Shown: positions 6,284 to 15,299, counted from the stretch's first letter. The stretch is 64,000 bases of DNA from Microbacterium oleivorans (GCF_013389665.1 NZ_CP058316.1:1612001-1676000); one strand, 5' to 3'. Numbers and translations: made by a program. The notes: a model not told the origin generated them from the letters alone.

Positions 6284-7888
6284 ATGACTGACACCACTTT
6301 CCGCGCGCTCGGCGTGCCCGCTCCTCTTCTCGAGGTCCTCGCGAAGGACGGCAAGACCAACGCCTTCCCGATCCAGGTCGACACCCTGCCCGACACCCTC
6401 GGCGGACGCGACGTCCTCGGCCGCGGCAAGACCGGCTCGGGCAAGACCCTGGCCTTCTCGATCCCGATGGTCGCGCGCCTCGGCGGCGAGCTCGCCGGCG
6501 GCTCGCGCCGCTCGACCCGCATCCTGGGTCTCGTCCTCGCCCCGACCCGTGAGCTCGCGACCCAGATCAACGCCGTGCTCGCGCCGCTCGCCGAGGCGTA
6601 CGGGCTGAAGACCACCACGATCTTCGGCGGCGTCAACCAGACCCGCCAGGTGCAGGCCCTCAAGGCAGGCGTCGACATCGTCGTGGCCTGCCCGGGTCGC
6701 CTCGAAGACCTGCTGCAGCAGCGGCACCTGACCCTCGACTCGGTCGAGATCACTGTCATCGACGAGGCCGACCACATGGCCGACCTCGGCTTCCTGCCCG
6801 CCGTCACCCGCATCCTCGACAAGACCCCGCGCGACGGACAGCGGCTGCTGTTCAGCGCGACGCTGGACAACGGCGTCGACAAGCTCGTCAAGCGCTTCCT
6901 GCAGAACGAGGTGCTGCACTCCGTCGACGAGGCCAACTCCCCCGTCGCCGCGATGACCCACCACGTCTTCCACGTGGGCGGCACCGAGGCCAAGAAGGAC
7001 GTCGTCAAGGCGCTCGCCTCGGGCAAGGGCCGCCGCATCCTGTTCCTGCGCACCAAGCACGCCGCGAAGAAGCTCGCGCGCCAGCTCACCTCGCAGGGCA
7101 TCCCGTCGGTCGACCTGCACGGCAACCTGTCGCAGCCGCAGCGCGACCGCAACCTCGCGGCCTTCTCGGCCGGGACCGCCCGCGTGCTCGTGGCCACGGA
7201 TGTCGCCGCGCGCGGCGTCCACGTCGACGACGTCGAGCTCGTCGTCCACGTCGACCCGCCCATGGAGCACAAGGCGTACCTGCACCGCTCGGGCCGCACC
7301 GCCCGCGCCGGCGCCGAGGGTGCCGTCGTGACCCTCGTGCAGCCCGGTCAGGAGCGCGACGTCAAGGACCTGCTGCGCAAGGCCGCCATCACGGTGACCC
7401 CCGTCTCGGTGACCGAGACCTCGCCCGAGGTCGTCGCGCTCATCGGCGAGGTCGCCCCCTACGTCACGCCCGCACCCGTCGAGGAGCAGGCCCCCCGCGG
7501 CACGAGCCAGGGCGCGAACGCACAGCGCAAGCGCGCCGCGCGCGACAGCCGTGACGGCGCTGCCGGCGGTCGTTCGGGCGGACGCGGTGGCTCCGGCCGC
7601 GGCGGTGCATCGACCGGGCGCGGTGGCGCTGCCGGGCGCGACGGCGCCGCCGGCGGTCGCGACGGCCAGCAGAGCCGTGGTCAGCAGTCCGGCCGTGGCG
7701 GCCAGCAGCCCGCGCGCGGTGGTCAGTCCGCCGACCGCGCGCCGCGCGAGGCCCGGGATGCCGCTCCCGCGGGCAACCCGCGTCGCACCGGCCGCCGCGC
7801 GACGTCGAACGGCGCCGCCGGCGGCGGCAAGCTGATGGTCGGCTCCGTCGTCCGCAGCAACAGCGCCGGGCGCCGCAGCGGCCGCTGA
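6284..7888 (+). CDS. DEAD-box ATP-dependent RNA helicase with RGG-rich tail
   Basis: 534 residues. The two RecA-like domains are complete: Q-motif Gln31, Walker A GRGKTGSGKT (46-55), PTRELA (from 87), DEAD (160-163), SAT (191-193), DVAARGVHV and HRSGRTARAG. A region of about 120 residues follows that is rich in Gly, Arg, Gln and Ala with RGG-like repeats; it probably binds RNA without sequence specificity. The protein should unwind structured RNA in ribosome assembly, mRNA decay or cold adaptation. The start at 6284 has a ribosome-binding site 9 nt upstream; the open frame continues to 6128 but only through the leader. It ends in a large inverted repeat shared with the convergent deaminase gene. 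Confidence 0.94.
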   Translation: MTDTTFRALGVPAPLLEVLAKDGKTNAFPIQVDTLPDTLGGRDVLGRGKTGSGKTLAFSIPMVARLGGELAGGSRRSTRILGLVLAPTRELATQINAVLAPLAEAYGLKTTTIFGGVNQTRQVQALKAGVDIVVACPGRLEDLLQQRHLTLDSVEITVIDEADHMADLGFLPAVTRILDKTPRDGQRLLFSATLDNGVDKLVKRFLQNEVLHSVDEANSPVAAMTHHVFHVGGTEAKKDVVKALASGKGRRILFLRTKHAAKKLARQLTSQGIPSVDLHGNLSQPQRDRNLAAFSAGTARVLVATDVAARGVHVDDVELVVHVDPPMEHKAYLHRSGRTARAGAEGAVVTLVQPGQERDVKDLLRKAAITVTPVSVTETSPEVVALIGEVAPYVTPAPVEEQAPRGTSQGANAQRKRAARDSRDGAAGGRSGGRGGSGRGGASTGRGGAAGRDGAAGGRDGQQSRGQQSGRGGQQPARGGQSADRAPREARDAAPAGNPRRTGRRATSNGAAGGGKLMVGSVVRSNSAGRRSGR

Positions 7889-7905
7889 GTCTCCCCCACG
7901 CGCAC

Positions 7906-7964
7906 CGAAGGTGGCGCGTCGGCCGGGTCTACGCATTGCGTACCCTGCGGACGCGCCACCTTCG
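7906..7964. terminator. Large nested inverted repeat, probable bidirectional terminator
   Basis: Perfect 15-bp arms CGAAGGTGGCGCGTC (7906-7920) and its complement (7950-7964) enclose a loop that itself holds the inverted repeat TACGCA-T-TGCGTA (7930-7942). It sits between the convergent helicase and deaminase genes. Shorter CGCACC/GGTGCG segments extend the outer stem. Confidence 0.6.
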
Positions 7965-7995
7965 TGTTGGTGCGGGGTGAGCGCAGGAGCGGAGG

Positions 7996-9117
7996 TCAGG
8001 AGGTGAGGGCGAACTCGGCGTCGAGGGCGTCGATCTCGGCCGTGACCTCGGCGACGCGGCGGGCACGCTCCGCAGCGGGAAGCCAGGATGCCTCGAACGA
8101 GGCCACGGCCATGCGGCGGACCTGCTCGGGGGTCGCACCGATCTGCTCCGACACGATGCCGTACTCGGCCGCGAGCGTCGTCGGGAACATCCCGGGGTCG
8201 TCCGAGCACGGGATGACGTTCAGCCCGGCGTCGAGCATCGCGGCGATCGAGGCGCGACGCCACGGACGCCACGAGCGGCGCGAGGTCGTCGAGGCCACCG
8301 TGAACGAGACCTGCTCGTCGCGCATGCGCGCCACGACGGCGTCGTCCTCGAGCACGTAGTAGCCGTGGTCGATGCGGTCGCAGCCGAGCAGGTCGAGGCA
8401 GGTGATGGTGTTGGCCGCGGTGGGCGCGTGCTCCGACGAGTGGGCGGTACGTCCGAGCCCGGCCTCTCCGGCGAGGCGGTAGGCATCGGCGAAGCGCTCG
8501 GGCGGACCGGCGGTCTCGAGGTTGTCGAGGCCGATGCCGGCGACGTATTCGTGGGGGTTGTCGACGACGCGGCGCACCACCTCGAGGGCCTCCTCGCCGC
8601 TGCGACTGCGGTCGATGCCCTGGATCATCCGCCCGGTCGTCCCGAAGTCGCGCTCGGCCATGCGGATGCCTTCGGCGTACGCCTCGATCGCGCCGCGGTA
8701 CCCGAGCGACGCCAGGTGCGGGGGCAGCGCGTCGAAGAACAGCTCGAGGTGGCGGGTACCGCTCAGCCGGTGCGCGTCCTCGAAGGCCTCGTAGACGACG
8801 CGGGTCAGGTCGTCGGCATCCCGGAGCACCTCGACGACCCAGTTCGACACCTGGAACAGCGAGTACGACACCTCGGGCTCGTCGGCGCCGCGCTGCTGCG
8901 GCACCGGGATGCGGGTGTTGCGGTACAGGGCCGGGTCGGGCGGCAGCGAGTTGATGTCGGCGAAGATGCGCTCGGGGTCGGCGGGCAGCGCGAGCGACTC
9001 GCGGCGGGCCAGCTCGGCGAAGGTCGCCGCGCGTACGGTGCCGATGAGGTGGCAGTGCAGGTCGGCCTTGGGCAGCCGGTGGAGGTACGCGGGAGGAAGG
9101 GGCGGTGCGGAGGTCAT
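7996..9117 (-). CDS. Adenosine deaminase-like amidohydrolase
   Basis: 373 residues of the adenosine/adenine deaminase family (TIM-barrel metal hydrolases). The zinc ligands His21 and His23 lie in KADLHCHLIGT, His226 and catalytic Glu229 in HSSE (HAGE in most members), RIDHG follows, and Asp306-Asp307 in SDDPGMF complete the site. The metal site is therefore intact, while residues around it (ASTTSRRSW in place of the usual CPTSN-type strand) differ, so the substrate may not be adenosine itself. It is the last gene of an operon that starts with an ABC importer (12985 to 9215), 97 bp after the binding-protein gene. The likely job is cytoplasmic deamination of the imported compound. The ATG at 9117 matches the family N-terminus; the longer frame overlaps the binding-protein gene. 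Confidence 0.85.
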   Translation of the reverse strand: MTSAPPLPPAYLHRLPKADLHCHLIGTVRAATFAELARRESLALPADPERIFADINSLPPDPALYRNTRIPVPQQRGADEPEVSYSLFQVSNWVVEVLRDADDLTRVVYEAFEDAHRLSGTRHLELFFDALPPHLASLGYRGAIEAYAEGIRMAERDFGTTGRMIQGIDRSRSGEEALEVVRRVVDNPHEYVAGIGLDNLETAGPPERFADAYRLAGEAGLGRTAHSSEHAPTAANTITCLDLLGCDRIDHGYYVLEDDAVVARMRDEQVSFTVASTTSRRSWRPWRRASIAAMLDAGLNVIPCSDDPGMFPTTLAAEYGIVSEQIGATPEQVRRMAVASFEASWLPAAERARRVAEVTAEIDALDAEFALTS

Positions 9118-9214
9118 GGTGCCGTTCGTGCGTCGTGGGCCGACGCGAGTCGTGGAGCAAGGAGAAAGCCCGGCCGCCGAGACTGGGGGGCGCTCGGCGA
9201 CCGGGCGGTCTGGA

Positions 9215-10294
9215 TCAGCGCGAGGCGACCTCGCGCGCGAACCGCTCGACCCACTGGGCGCGGTTCGGGACGATCTCGGCCGGGTCGAGCGTCGCGTAGC
9301 CGGCGGCGATCGGGTCGGCGGCGATGTCTCCGACCACGTCGGTGATCTCGCTGGGGATGGTCGCATCCAGCGCGACCGGCAGGTCGCCGACGATCTCGGC
9401 CGACGCCGTCTGCGCCTCGACCGAGAGCAGGTAGTCGATGAACGCGTAGGCGCCCTCGACGTTGGTGGCGCCCGAGGGGATCATGGCCCGGTTGGTCGCC
9501 ATGAACCGGCCCTCGGCCGGCGCGGTCCACGCCACCGGCTCACCCGAGGCGACGAGGGTCGTGGCGAAGCCGCTGAGCGCATCGGCCGCGACGATCTCGC
9601 CCTGCGTGAGCAGGTTGGTCACCTCGGTGGACGACGTGTAGAACTGCAGGATGCCGGGGGCCCAGCCGCCGATCGTCTCGAACGCGGTGTCGACGTCGTA
9701 GGGTCCGCTGCCGAAGGTCTCGGCGACACCCGAGACGGCGAGCTGCCCCGCGGTCACCGAGATGTCGGGGAACGCCAGCCGGCCGCTGTTGGCCGGATCG
9801 GCGTAGAGCGACCAGTCGGCCGCCTGCTCGGCGGTGAGGTCGTCGGTGCTGTAGAGGGTGCCGTTGAGCTGGTAGCTGTAGGCGGGGCCGTCGTAGCCCT
9901 CCTCGACGGCGAAGTCGGCGATGGCGCCGAGGTTCGGCACGTCGGACTCGTCGAAGTCCTGGAACAGGCCCTGCTCCTGGCCCGAGGCGGCGAAGCTGTC
10001 GGAGATCAGCATGACGTCGATGCCGGCGTCGCCACCGGCGAGCTGGAGCTGCGAGAGGCGGTCGGCGTTGGACCCGGTCTCGATCTCGACCTCGATGCCG
10101 GTCTTCTCGGTGAACGGGTCGACGATCGCCTCCTGGAACTGCTCGACGCCGAACGGGAAGGCGCTGACGACGATCGAGTCGCTCGATCCCACGGCATCCT
10201 CGTCACCGCCGCCGGCGCAACCGGTGACGACGAGCGCGGTGGCTGCCAGGGCGGACGATGCCGCGAGCAGGCGGCTGGTACGGGTGCGGTTCAT
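9215..10294 (-). CDS. ABC transporter solute-binding lipoprotein (PotD/PotF-like)
   Basis: 359 residues. The N-terminus is a lipoprotein signal: basic MNRTRTSR, a hydrophobic core, then the lipobox VVTGC with Cys26 as the lipid attachment site. The mature part is a type-2 periplasmic binding fold of the spermidine/putrescine or iron(III) group (IEVEIETGSNADRL, then GIDVMLISD). It presents the substrate to the permeases encoded at 11370-12985. Its ligand is not obvious; the operon's deaminase hints at a purine or other amino-bearing heterocycle rather than a polyamine. It follows the ATPase gene by 86 bp, and GAGAGGA precedes the ATG. Confidence 0.9.
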   Translation of the reverse strand: MNRTRTSRLLAASSALAATALVVTGCAGGGDEDAVGSSDSIVVSAFPFGVEQFQEAIVDPFTEKTGIEVEIETGSNADRLSQLQLAGGDAGIDVMLISDSFAASGQEQGLFQDFDESDVPNLGAIADFAVEEGYDGPAYSYQLNGTLYSTDDLTAEQAADWSLYADPANSGRLAFPDISVTAGQLAVSGVAETFGSGPYDVDTAFETIGGWAPGILQFYTSSTEVTNLLTQGEIVAADALSGFATTLVASGEPVAWTAPAEGRFMATNRAMIPSGATNVEGAYAFIDYLLSVEAQTASAEIVGDLPVALDATIPSEITDVVGDIAADPIAAGYATLDPAEIVPNRAQWVERFAREVASR

Positions 10295-10380
10295 GCGGGG
10301 TCCTCTCGGGGCTGCGGGCGGGCCGCGGCGGATGCGGGTGGTGCGGGTGCGGTGGTGCGTCGGGGACGGGCGGGGCGCGG

Positions 10381-11373
10381 TCAGGCGGCGAGACGGATCA
10401 GTCGCGACTCGGCGGCCGTCACGGTCACGCGGTCGCCGGGGCGTGCGAGCACGGCCTCGTCGCGAACGTCGGCGACCAGGCGCACGGTGCGGCCGGCGGC
10501 GTCGACGGTCTCGAGCGAGACGAGGCGGTCGACGCCGCGGTAGGCGACGTCGACGACGACACCCTCGAGCGACAGGCCGGCTCCCGTGGCCGGGCGACCG
10601 ATCGCGAGGTGCTCGGGGCGGACGGTCGTCACCGAGCCGTCGGCCGCCCCGATGAAGTTCTCGTAGCCGAGGAACTCCGCGACGAAACGGTTCGCCGGAG
10701 CCGTGAAGACCTCGCTCGGCGCGCCCTCCTGCATGACGCGGCCGTCGCGCATGAGCACCATCCGATCCGACATCTCGAGCGCCTCGTCCTGGTCGTGCGT
10801 GACGAGCACCACGGTGAGACCGGTCTCGGACTGGATACGCCGGATCTCGGCACGCATCTGCACGCGCAGTCGCGCGTCGAGGTTCGACAGCGGCTCGTCG
10901 AGCAGAAGCAGGGTCGGCCGGATCGCGATGGCGCGGGCGAGGGCCACGCGCTGCTGCTGACCGCCCGAGAGCTTCTTGGGACGGCTCGCAGCGAGGTGGC
11001 CGAGCCCGACGAGGTCGAGGGACTCCTCGACACGGCGACGGCGCTCGGTGGCGCCGACCTTGCGCAGCTTGAGCCCGTAGCCGACGTTCTCGGCGACGGT
11101 CATGTGCGGGAAGAGCGCATACGACTGGAACATCATGCCGAGCCCGCGGCGCTCGGGCGGGGTGCGGGTCGCGTCGGTGCCGGCGATCATGATCCGACCA
11201 GAGGTCGGCTGCGTGTAGCCGGCGAGCATGCGCAGCGAGGTGGTCTTGCCGCATCCGCTCGGGCCGAGCAGCGTCGTGAGCTGCCCCGACGGAATGGCGA
11301 GGTCGATGTCGTCGACGGCGGTGAAGTCGCCGAAGCGCTGCGTCACCCCGACGAACTCTGCTGCGGTGGTCAT
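10381..11373 (-). CDS. ABC transporter ATP-binding protein (PotA-like)
   Basis: 330 residues. The nucleotide-binding domain carries Walker A GPSGCGKTT (37-45), the Q-loop, signature LSGGQ (135-139), Walker B LLLLDE (155-160) and the switch His in LVTHD. A C-terminal TOBE-type domain (about 240-330) is typical of importers of the PotA/FbpC/MalK class. It drives the adjacent two-permease importer. Its ATG overlaps the stop of the upstream permease (ATGA), so translation is probably coupled. Confidence 0.95.
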   Translation of the reverse strand: MTTAAEFVGVTQRFGDFTAVDDIDLAIPSGQLTTLLGPSGCGKTTSLRMLAGYTQPTSGRIMIAGTDATRTPPERRGLGMMFQSYALFPHMTVAENVGYGLKLRKVGATERRRRVEESLDLVGLGHLAASRPKKLSGGQQQRVALARAIAIRPTLLLLDEPLSNLDARLRVQMRAEIRRIQSETGLTVVLVTHDQDEALEMSDRMVLMRDGRVMQEGAPSEVFTAPANRFVAEFLGYENFIGAADGSVTTVRPEHLAIGRPATGAGLSLEGVVVDVAYRGVDRLVSLETVDAAGRTVRLVADVRDEAVLARPGDRVTVTAAESRLIRLAA

Positions 11374-12167
11374 CGGTTGATCCCTCCGAAGATGCGGGCG
11401 AAGCCGACGGTGCGCTCGGCGATGACGGCGATGACGACGGTGCCCGCGAGGATGATGGTGCTGGTGGCCGCGACCATGGGGTCGTAGCTCTGCTGGACGT
11501 AGTCGAGCATCGTCACGGGCAGGGTGCGGAAGTCGCGGCTCTGCAGCAGCAGCGACAGCGGGACGTTGTTGAACGAGGTGACGAAGCTCAGCAGCCCGGC
11601 CGAGAAGATCCCGGGGCGCAGCAGCGGCAGCGTCACGGTGAAGAAGGCCCGCACCGGCGACGCTCCGAGGCCGCGCGCGGCCTCTTCGAGTCCCGGATCG
11701 GCGAGGGCGAGGGAGGCGCCGGTGACCCGCACCGCGTAAGGCAGCATGAGCACCGTGTGGCCGATCAGCAGCACGGGGAAGTTGTCGAGTCGGAGCCCGA
11801 TCATCAGCTGCTGGTACAGCGCGAGGCCGACCACGAGCTCGGGGACGATGAGCGGCGAGAGGAACAACCCCTCGACCAGACCCTTGCCCGGCAGCCGCCC
11901 GCGGTGGATCGCCAGCGTCACCGGGACGCCGATCACGAGCGCGAGCACGGTGGCCAGCAGCGCGAGCTGCAGGCTCGACAGCAGCGCGTCGATGAACGGG
12001 TCGTAGGCGAGGGCAGCCTCGAACCAGCGCAGCGAGAACCCCTCGGGCGGGAAGCGCAACGTGCTGCCGCCGGTGAACGCCGTGGCGACCACGAAGAGGA
12101 TCGGCACGATCATGACGATGTAGCCGGCGACGGCGAGGGACGCCGCGACGGGACGGCTCGTCTTCAC
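11370..12167 (-). CDS. ABC transporter permease (PotC-like)
   Basis: 265 residues with six predicted membrane helices. The conserved EAA loop reads EEAARGLGASPVRAF before LPLLRPG, which is where the ATPase docks. It is the second membrane subunit of the importer. The start is taken as GTG at 12167 because it overlaps the stop of the upstream permease (GTGA) and is followed by a basic residue and a first membrane helix; the longer open frame runs antisense-like through the upstream gene. Confidence 0.93.
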   Translation of the reverse strand: MKTSRPVAASLAVAGYIVMIVPILFVVATAFTGGSTLRFPPEGFSLRWFEAALAYDPFIDALLSSLQLALLATVLALVIGVPVTLAIHRGRLPGKGLVEGLFLSPLIVPELVVGLALYQQLMIGLRLDNFPVLLIGHTVLMLPYAVRVTGASLALADPGLEEAARGLGASPVRAFFTVTLPLLRPGIFSAGLLSFVTSFNNVPLSLLLQSRDFRTLPVTMLDYVQQSYDPMVAATSTIILAGTVVIAVIAERTVGFARIFGGINR

Positions 12168-12985
12168 GAGGTGGCCCCCCGTCGTCCGACGACGGCCGAG
12201 AGTCCCGAGACGGCGAAGACGAGCACCGTCATGATGATCGCGGTGGCGCTCGCGGCGGCCCAGTCGATCGTGACGCTCGAGTACGAGTACAGCTGCGTCG
12301 ACAGCATCCGCTGGCTGGATCCGCCGAGCAGGTACGGGGTCGTGTAGGCGGTGACGCTGCCGGCGAAGACGAGCGTGGCCGCGACGACCATGCCCGGCGC
12401 CGAGAGCGGCACGACGATGCCCCAGAAGGTGCGGGTGCGGCTCGCACCGAGTCCGCGTGCCGCATCGTCGAGGCCGGGGTCGACCTGGGCGACGGCGGAG
12501 TAGCACGAGATGATCGCCAGCGGCAGGAAGAGCTGCGTGAGGCCGAGGACGATGGCGAGCTCGGTGTAGAGCAGCTGCGGCGCGCGGTCGACGAGCCCGA
12601 GCCCCGTCAGCAGCTGTCCGATGGCGCCGTTGGAGCCGAGCAGCACGAGCCACCCGAACGTGCGCACGACGTTGCTGAGCAGGAGGGGGAAGATCGCCAG
12701 CGCGAGCAGCACGCCCGCCCACCGCGACGTCGACCGGGCCAGCAGGTAGGCGATCGGGAAGCCCAGGACGATGCAGACCACCGTCACGATGAGCCCGAGC
12801 CCGACGGTGCGGCCGATGATGGCGAGGTCGAACGGATCGGTGAGCATCCGGCCGAGGCGCTCGAGGATGTCGAGCGGGCTGACACCCGGAGGCGCGAACA
12901 GCATCGCGATCGAGGGGATCAGGAACCCCGCCAGCAGGAGCGCCAGCCCGGGGAGGGCGAGCAGTCCGGTGCGGCGTGAGACCAC
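12164..12985 (-). CDS. ABC transporter permease (PotB-like), first gene of the importer operon
   Basis: 273 residues with six predicted membrane helices and the EAA loop DDAARGLGASRTRTF followed by VPLSAPG. It pairs with the PotC-like subunit. The operon order is permease, permease, ATPase, binding protein, deaminase. GTG at 12985 is chosen because GGAG lies 7 nt upstream and it gives the normal N-terminus; the frame stays open to 13291 but crosses the promoter and operator region and enters the divergent LacI gene. The LacI-type palindromes at 13030-13055 lie just upstream, so repression by the neighbouring LacI protein is likely. Confidence 0.88.
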   Translation of the reverse strand: MVSRRTGLLALPGLALLLAGFLIPSIAMLFAPPGVSPLDILERLGRMLTDPFDLAIIGRTVGLGLIVTVVCIVLGFPIAYLLARSTSRWAGVLLALAIFPLLLSNVVRTFGWLVLLGSNGAIGQLLTGLGLVDRAPQLLYTELAIVLGLTQLFLPLAIISCYSAVAQVDPGLDDAARGLGASRTRTFWGIVVPLSAPGMVVAATLVFAGSVTAYTTPYLLGGSSQRMLSTQLYSYSSVTIDWAAASATAIIMTVLVFAVSGLSAVVGRRGATS

Positions 12986-13029
12986 GAGCGAACTCCATTC
13001 GTGCGGGGGTGCGGGCGCGGGGACGAGGT

Positions 13030-13055
13030 TGCAACCGGTTGTGACACCGGTTGCA
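13030..13055. promoter_or_regulatory. LacI-family operator(s) upstream of the importer operon
   Basis: CAACCGGTTG (13032-13041) is a perfect palindrome with the central CG typical of LacI/GalR sites. It is also part of a larger inverted repeat, TGCAACCGG-N8-CCGGTTGCA (13030-13055). It sits between the importer operon and the divergent lacI-type gene. Confidence 0.75.
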
Positions 13056-13203
13056 TCTACCGTATGACCCCCGGGCGGGACACTGCGACCATTCGTGTTA
13101 ACTCCGTGTAAAACCGCCGAACGGCGGCGGCGCGTGCGTTCGCCGCGGCTCAGTAGGATGAGCGAACCGCCGCGCCCTGAGGCGGAGCGGGGAAGGGAGT
13201 GCG

Positions 13204-14211
13204 GTGACGACCCTCGCCGATGTCGCTGCACACGCCGGCGTGTCGAAGTCGACCGCATCCCGCGCGTTGAGCCGCGCCGACCTCGTCGCACCTGACACGG
13301 TCGAGCGCGTGCGGGCGGCAGCCTCCGAGCTCGGCTTCATCCCGAACCGCGCCGCGAGCCACCTCGCCCGGGGTCGCAGCGGCATCGTCGCGCTCGTCGT
13401 CCCGACCCTCGACAACGCCTTCTTCACGCCGATCATCGCGGGTGCCCAGGATCGCGCCCGGGAGTCCGATCTGCAGCTCACGATCGCGGTGCACCGGCTC
13501 GACGACGTCGACGGACTCGACGAATTCGAACGCCTCGCCCGACAGGTCGACGGTTGCATCCTCGTCGCACCGCGTGGCCCCGATGACATCGTCCGTGCCG
13601 CCGGCGCCTTCGGGCCGACGGTCCTCGTCGACCGCGAGATCGACGGCCTGACCTCGATCGTGGCCGACACCGCGAGCGCGTTCGCCGAACTCGCGACGCG
13701 CCTCGCCGACGCCGGTCATCGCGGGATCGTCTACCTCGGCGGTCCCGACGGGTCGTGGCAGGACCGGCAGCGCTCAGCCGCGATCGAGGCGGCCGTCGGC
13801 GAGCGCGTCGAGCTGGCCGCGCTGGGCCCCTTCCCCGCGACGTTCGCGGCGGGTGTTGCGACCGCCGACGCGGTGATCGACTCGGGCGCGACAGCCGTCG
13901 TCCCCTACGCCACGTCGATCGGGCTCGGGCTCGTCTTCGCCCTCCGCGCCCGCGGCGTCGCATCCCCCGGCGAGATCCTCGTCAGCGCGGAACGCCTGGT
14001 GGCCGAGGCGATCGGGGCCGACGACGTGCCCGCGATCGACGTCGACGGCGACGAGCTCGGCCGCGAGGCGATGGCCGCACTCATCCCGATGCTCGTCACC
14101 CCGCCATCCGATCCCACCCGCCGACGCCTCGACGTGTCGGTGCACTGGCCGGCGGCGAGCGCCACCGAGGCCCCGCTCCGTCCCGCCGAGAACGCACTCT
14201 CGTCGCGATAA
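13204..14211 (+). CDS. LacI/GalR-family transcriptional regulator
   Basis: 335 residues. The N-terminal helix-turn-helix TLADVAAHAGVSKSTASRALS (about 3-23) and the hinge helix RAASHLARGRSG are textbook LacI. A periplasmic-binding-like effector domain follows (IVALVVP, RARESDLQL). Only the first strands match common sugar-binding members, and the C-terminal half is somewhat divergent, so the effector is uncertain. The GTG start has GGGAAGGGAG upstream; TAGGAT (13153-13158) is a plausible -10. Divergent from the importer/deaminase operon, it most likely represses that operon and itself through the CAACCGGTTG sites. Confidence 0.93.
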   Translation: MTTLADVAAHAGVSKSTASRALSRADLVAPDTVERVRAAASELGFIPNRAASHLARGRSGIVALVVPTLDNAFFTPIIAGAQDRARESDLQLTIAVHRLDDVDGLDEFERLARQVDGCILVAPRGPDDIVRAAGAFGPTVLVDREIDGLTSIVADTASAFAELATRLADAGHRGIVYLGGPDGSWQDRQRSAAIEAAVGERVELAALGPFPATFAAGVATADAVIDSGATAVVPYATSIGLGLVFALRARGVASPGEILVSAERLVAEAIGADDVPAIDVDGDELGREAMAALIPMLVTPPSDPTRRRLDVSVHWPAASATEAPLRPAENALSSR

Positions 14212-14231
14212 CGCACCCCGAACGGTGCGTT
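14210..14231 (+). terminator. Terminator-like hairpin after the LacI-type gene
   Basis: AACGCACC-N6-GGTGCGTT begins at the stop codon of the LacI-type gene and is followed by TCTCGCC. It lies between convergent genes and may serve both. Confidence 0.55.
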
Positions 14232-14281
14232 CTCGCCGGGGACGCACGTTCTCGACGAACGCGACCGGACCGAAGCGCCCG

Positions 14282-15274
14282 TCAGCGGGATGCGGCGGCG
14301 AAGCGGTCGGTCGCGGCCACGAGCGCGGCGGCGATGCCGGGCTCGCCGGCGGAGTGACCGGCGTCGTCGACCATGACGAACTCGGCCTCGGGCCAGGCCC
14401 GGTGCAGGTCCCATGCGGTCATCGGTGGCGTGCACGCGTCGTAGCGACCCTGCACGATCACGCCGGGGATGCCGCGGAGCCGGCCCGCTGCGGCATCCTC
14501 GATGAGCTGCCCCTCGCGGAGCCAGCCGCGGTGGATGAAGTAGTGGTTCTCGATGCGGGCGAACGCGGTCGCCGACTCCGGCGTGCTCATGGCCGCCACC
14601 AGCTCGGGGTCCGGGCGAAGCGTCACGGTCGACGCCTCCCAGCGCGTCCAGGCCTGGGCCGCGGGCACGTGCACGGCGGGGTCGGGGTCGGTCAGCAGCC
14701 GGTGGTAGGCCTCGATCAGCCGGCTGCGCTCGATCACGGGGACGGGCGCGAGGTAGTCCTCCCACAGGTCGGGGAACAGCGCCGCCGCGCCGCCCTCGTA
14801 GAACCACTCGAGCTCGTGACGGCGGAGCGTGAAGATGCCGCGGAGCACGAGCTCCGACACGGCGTCGGGATGCGACTGCGCGTAGGCGAGGGCGAGGGTC
14901 GAGCCCCACGAACCGCCGAACACCTGCCAGCGGTCGATGCCGAAGTTGCGGCGGAGCAGCTCGATGTCGGCGACGAGATGCCACGTCGTGTTGTGACGGA
15001 GGTCGGCGGCGGGGTCGCTCGCGTGCGGCGTGGATCTGCCGCATCCCCGCTGATCGAACAGGATGATGCGGTAGACCTCGGGGTCGAAGAAGCGCCGGTG
15101 CCACGGCGAGGTGCCCCCGCCCGGCCCGCCGTGCAGGAACACGACCGGCTTGCCCTCGGGGTTGCCCGACTGCTCCCAGGAGACGCGCTGGCCGTCGCCG
15201 ACGAGCAGGAACCCGGTCTCGTACGGCTCGATCTCGGGGTACAGGATGTCGGCCAGCGCGGCCGACACGCTCAC
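14282..15274 (-). CDS. pip: Proline iminopeptidase (S33 alpha/beta-hydrolase)
   Basis: 330 residues, the normal size for the bacterial monomeric enzyme. The oxyanion motif HGGPGGG is at 49-55 and the nucleophile Ser122 lies in GGSWGS (120-125). GRYDACTP carries the acid and the C-terminal AGHSAGEP the catalytic His. Residues such as DQRGCGRSTPH are strongly conserved in proline iminopeptidases. It releases N-terminal proline from peptides in the cytoplasm. It begins 25 bp after the stop of the MFS gene on the same strand and may be cotranscribed with it. Confidence 0.92.
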   Translation of the reverse strand: MSVSAALADILYPEIEPYETGFLLVGDGQRVSWEQSGNPEGKPVVFLHGGPGGGTSPWHRRFFDPEVYRIILFDQRGCGRSTPHASDPAADLRHNTTWHLVADIELLRRNFGIDRWQVFGGSWGSTLALAYAQSHPDAVSELVLRGIFTLRRHELEWFYEGGAAALFPDLWEDYLAPVPVIERSRLIEAYHRLLTDPDPAVHVPAAQAWTRWEASTVTLRPDPELVAAMSTPESATAFARIENHYFIHRGWLREGQLIEDAAAGRLRGIPGVIVQGRYDACTPPMTAWDLHRAWPEAEFVMVDDAGHSAGEPGIAAALVAATDRFAAASR

Positions 15275-15299
15275 CGTGCGGCTCCGCGGTCGCGTTCAG

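Noticed and set aside
6179..9160. A 993-codon minus-strand frame spanning the helicase and deaminase genes
   Set aside because: It crosses a strong bidirectional terminator and two well-identified genes in other frames; the product is low-complexity Arg/Ala/Gly.
12164..13291. Extension of the first permease to 13291
   Set aside because: It would run through the LacI operators and into the divergent LacI gene; the GTG at 12985 has a ribosome-binding site and gives the normal length.
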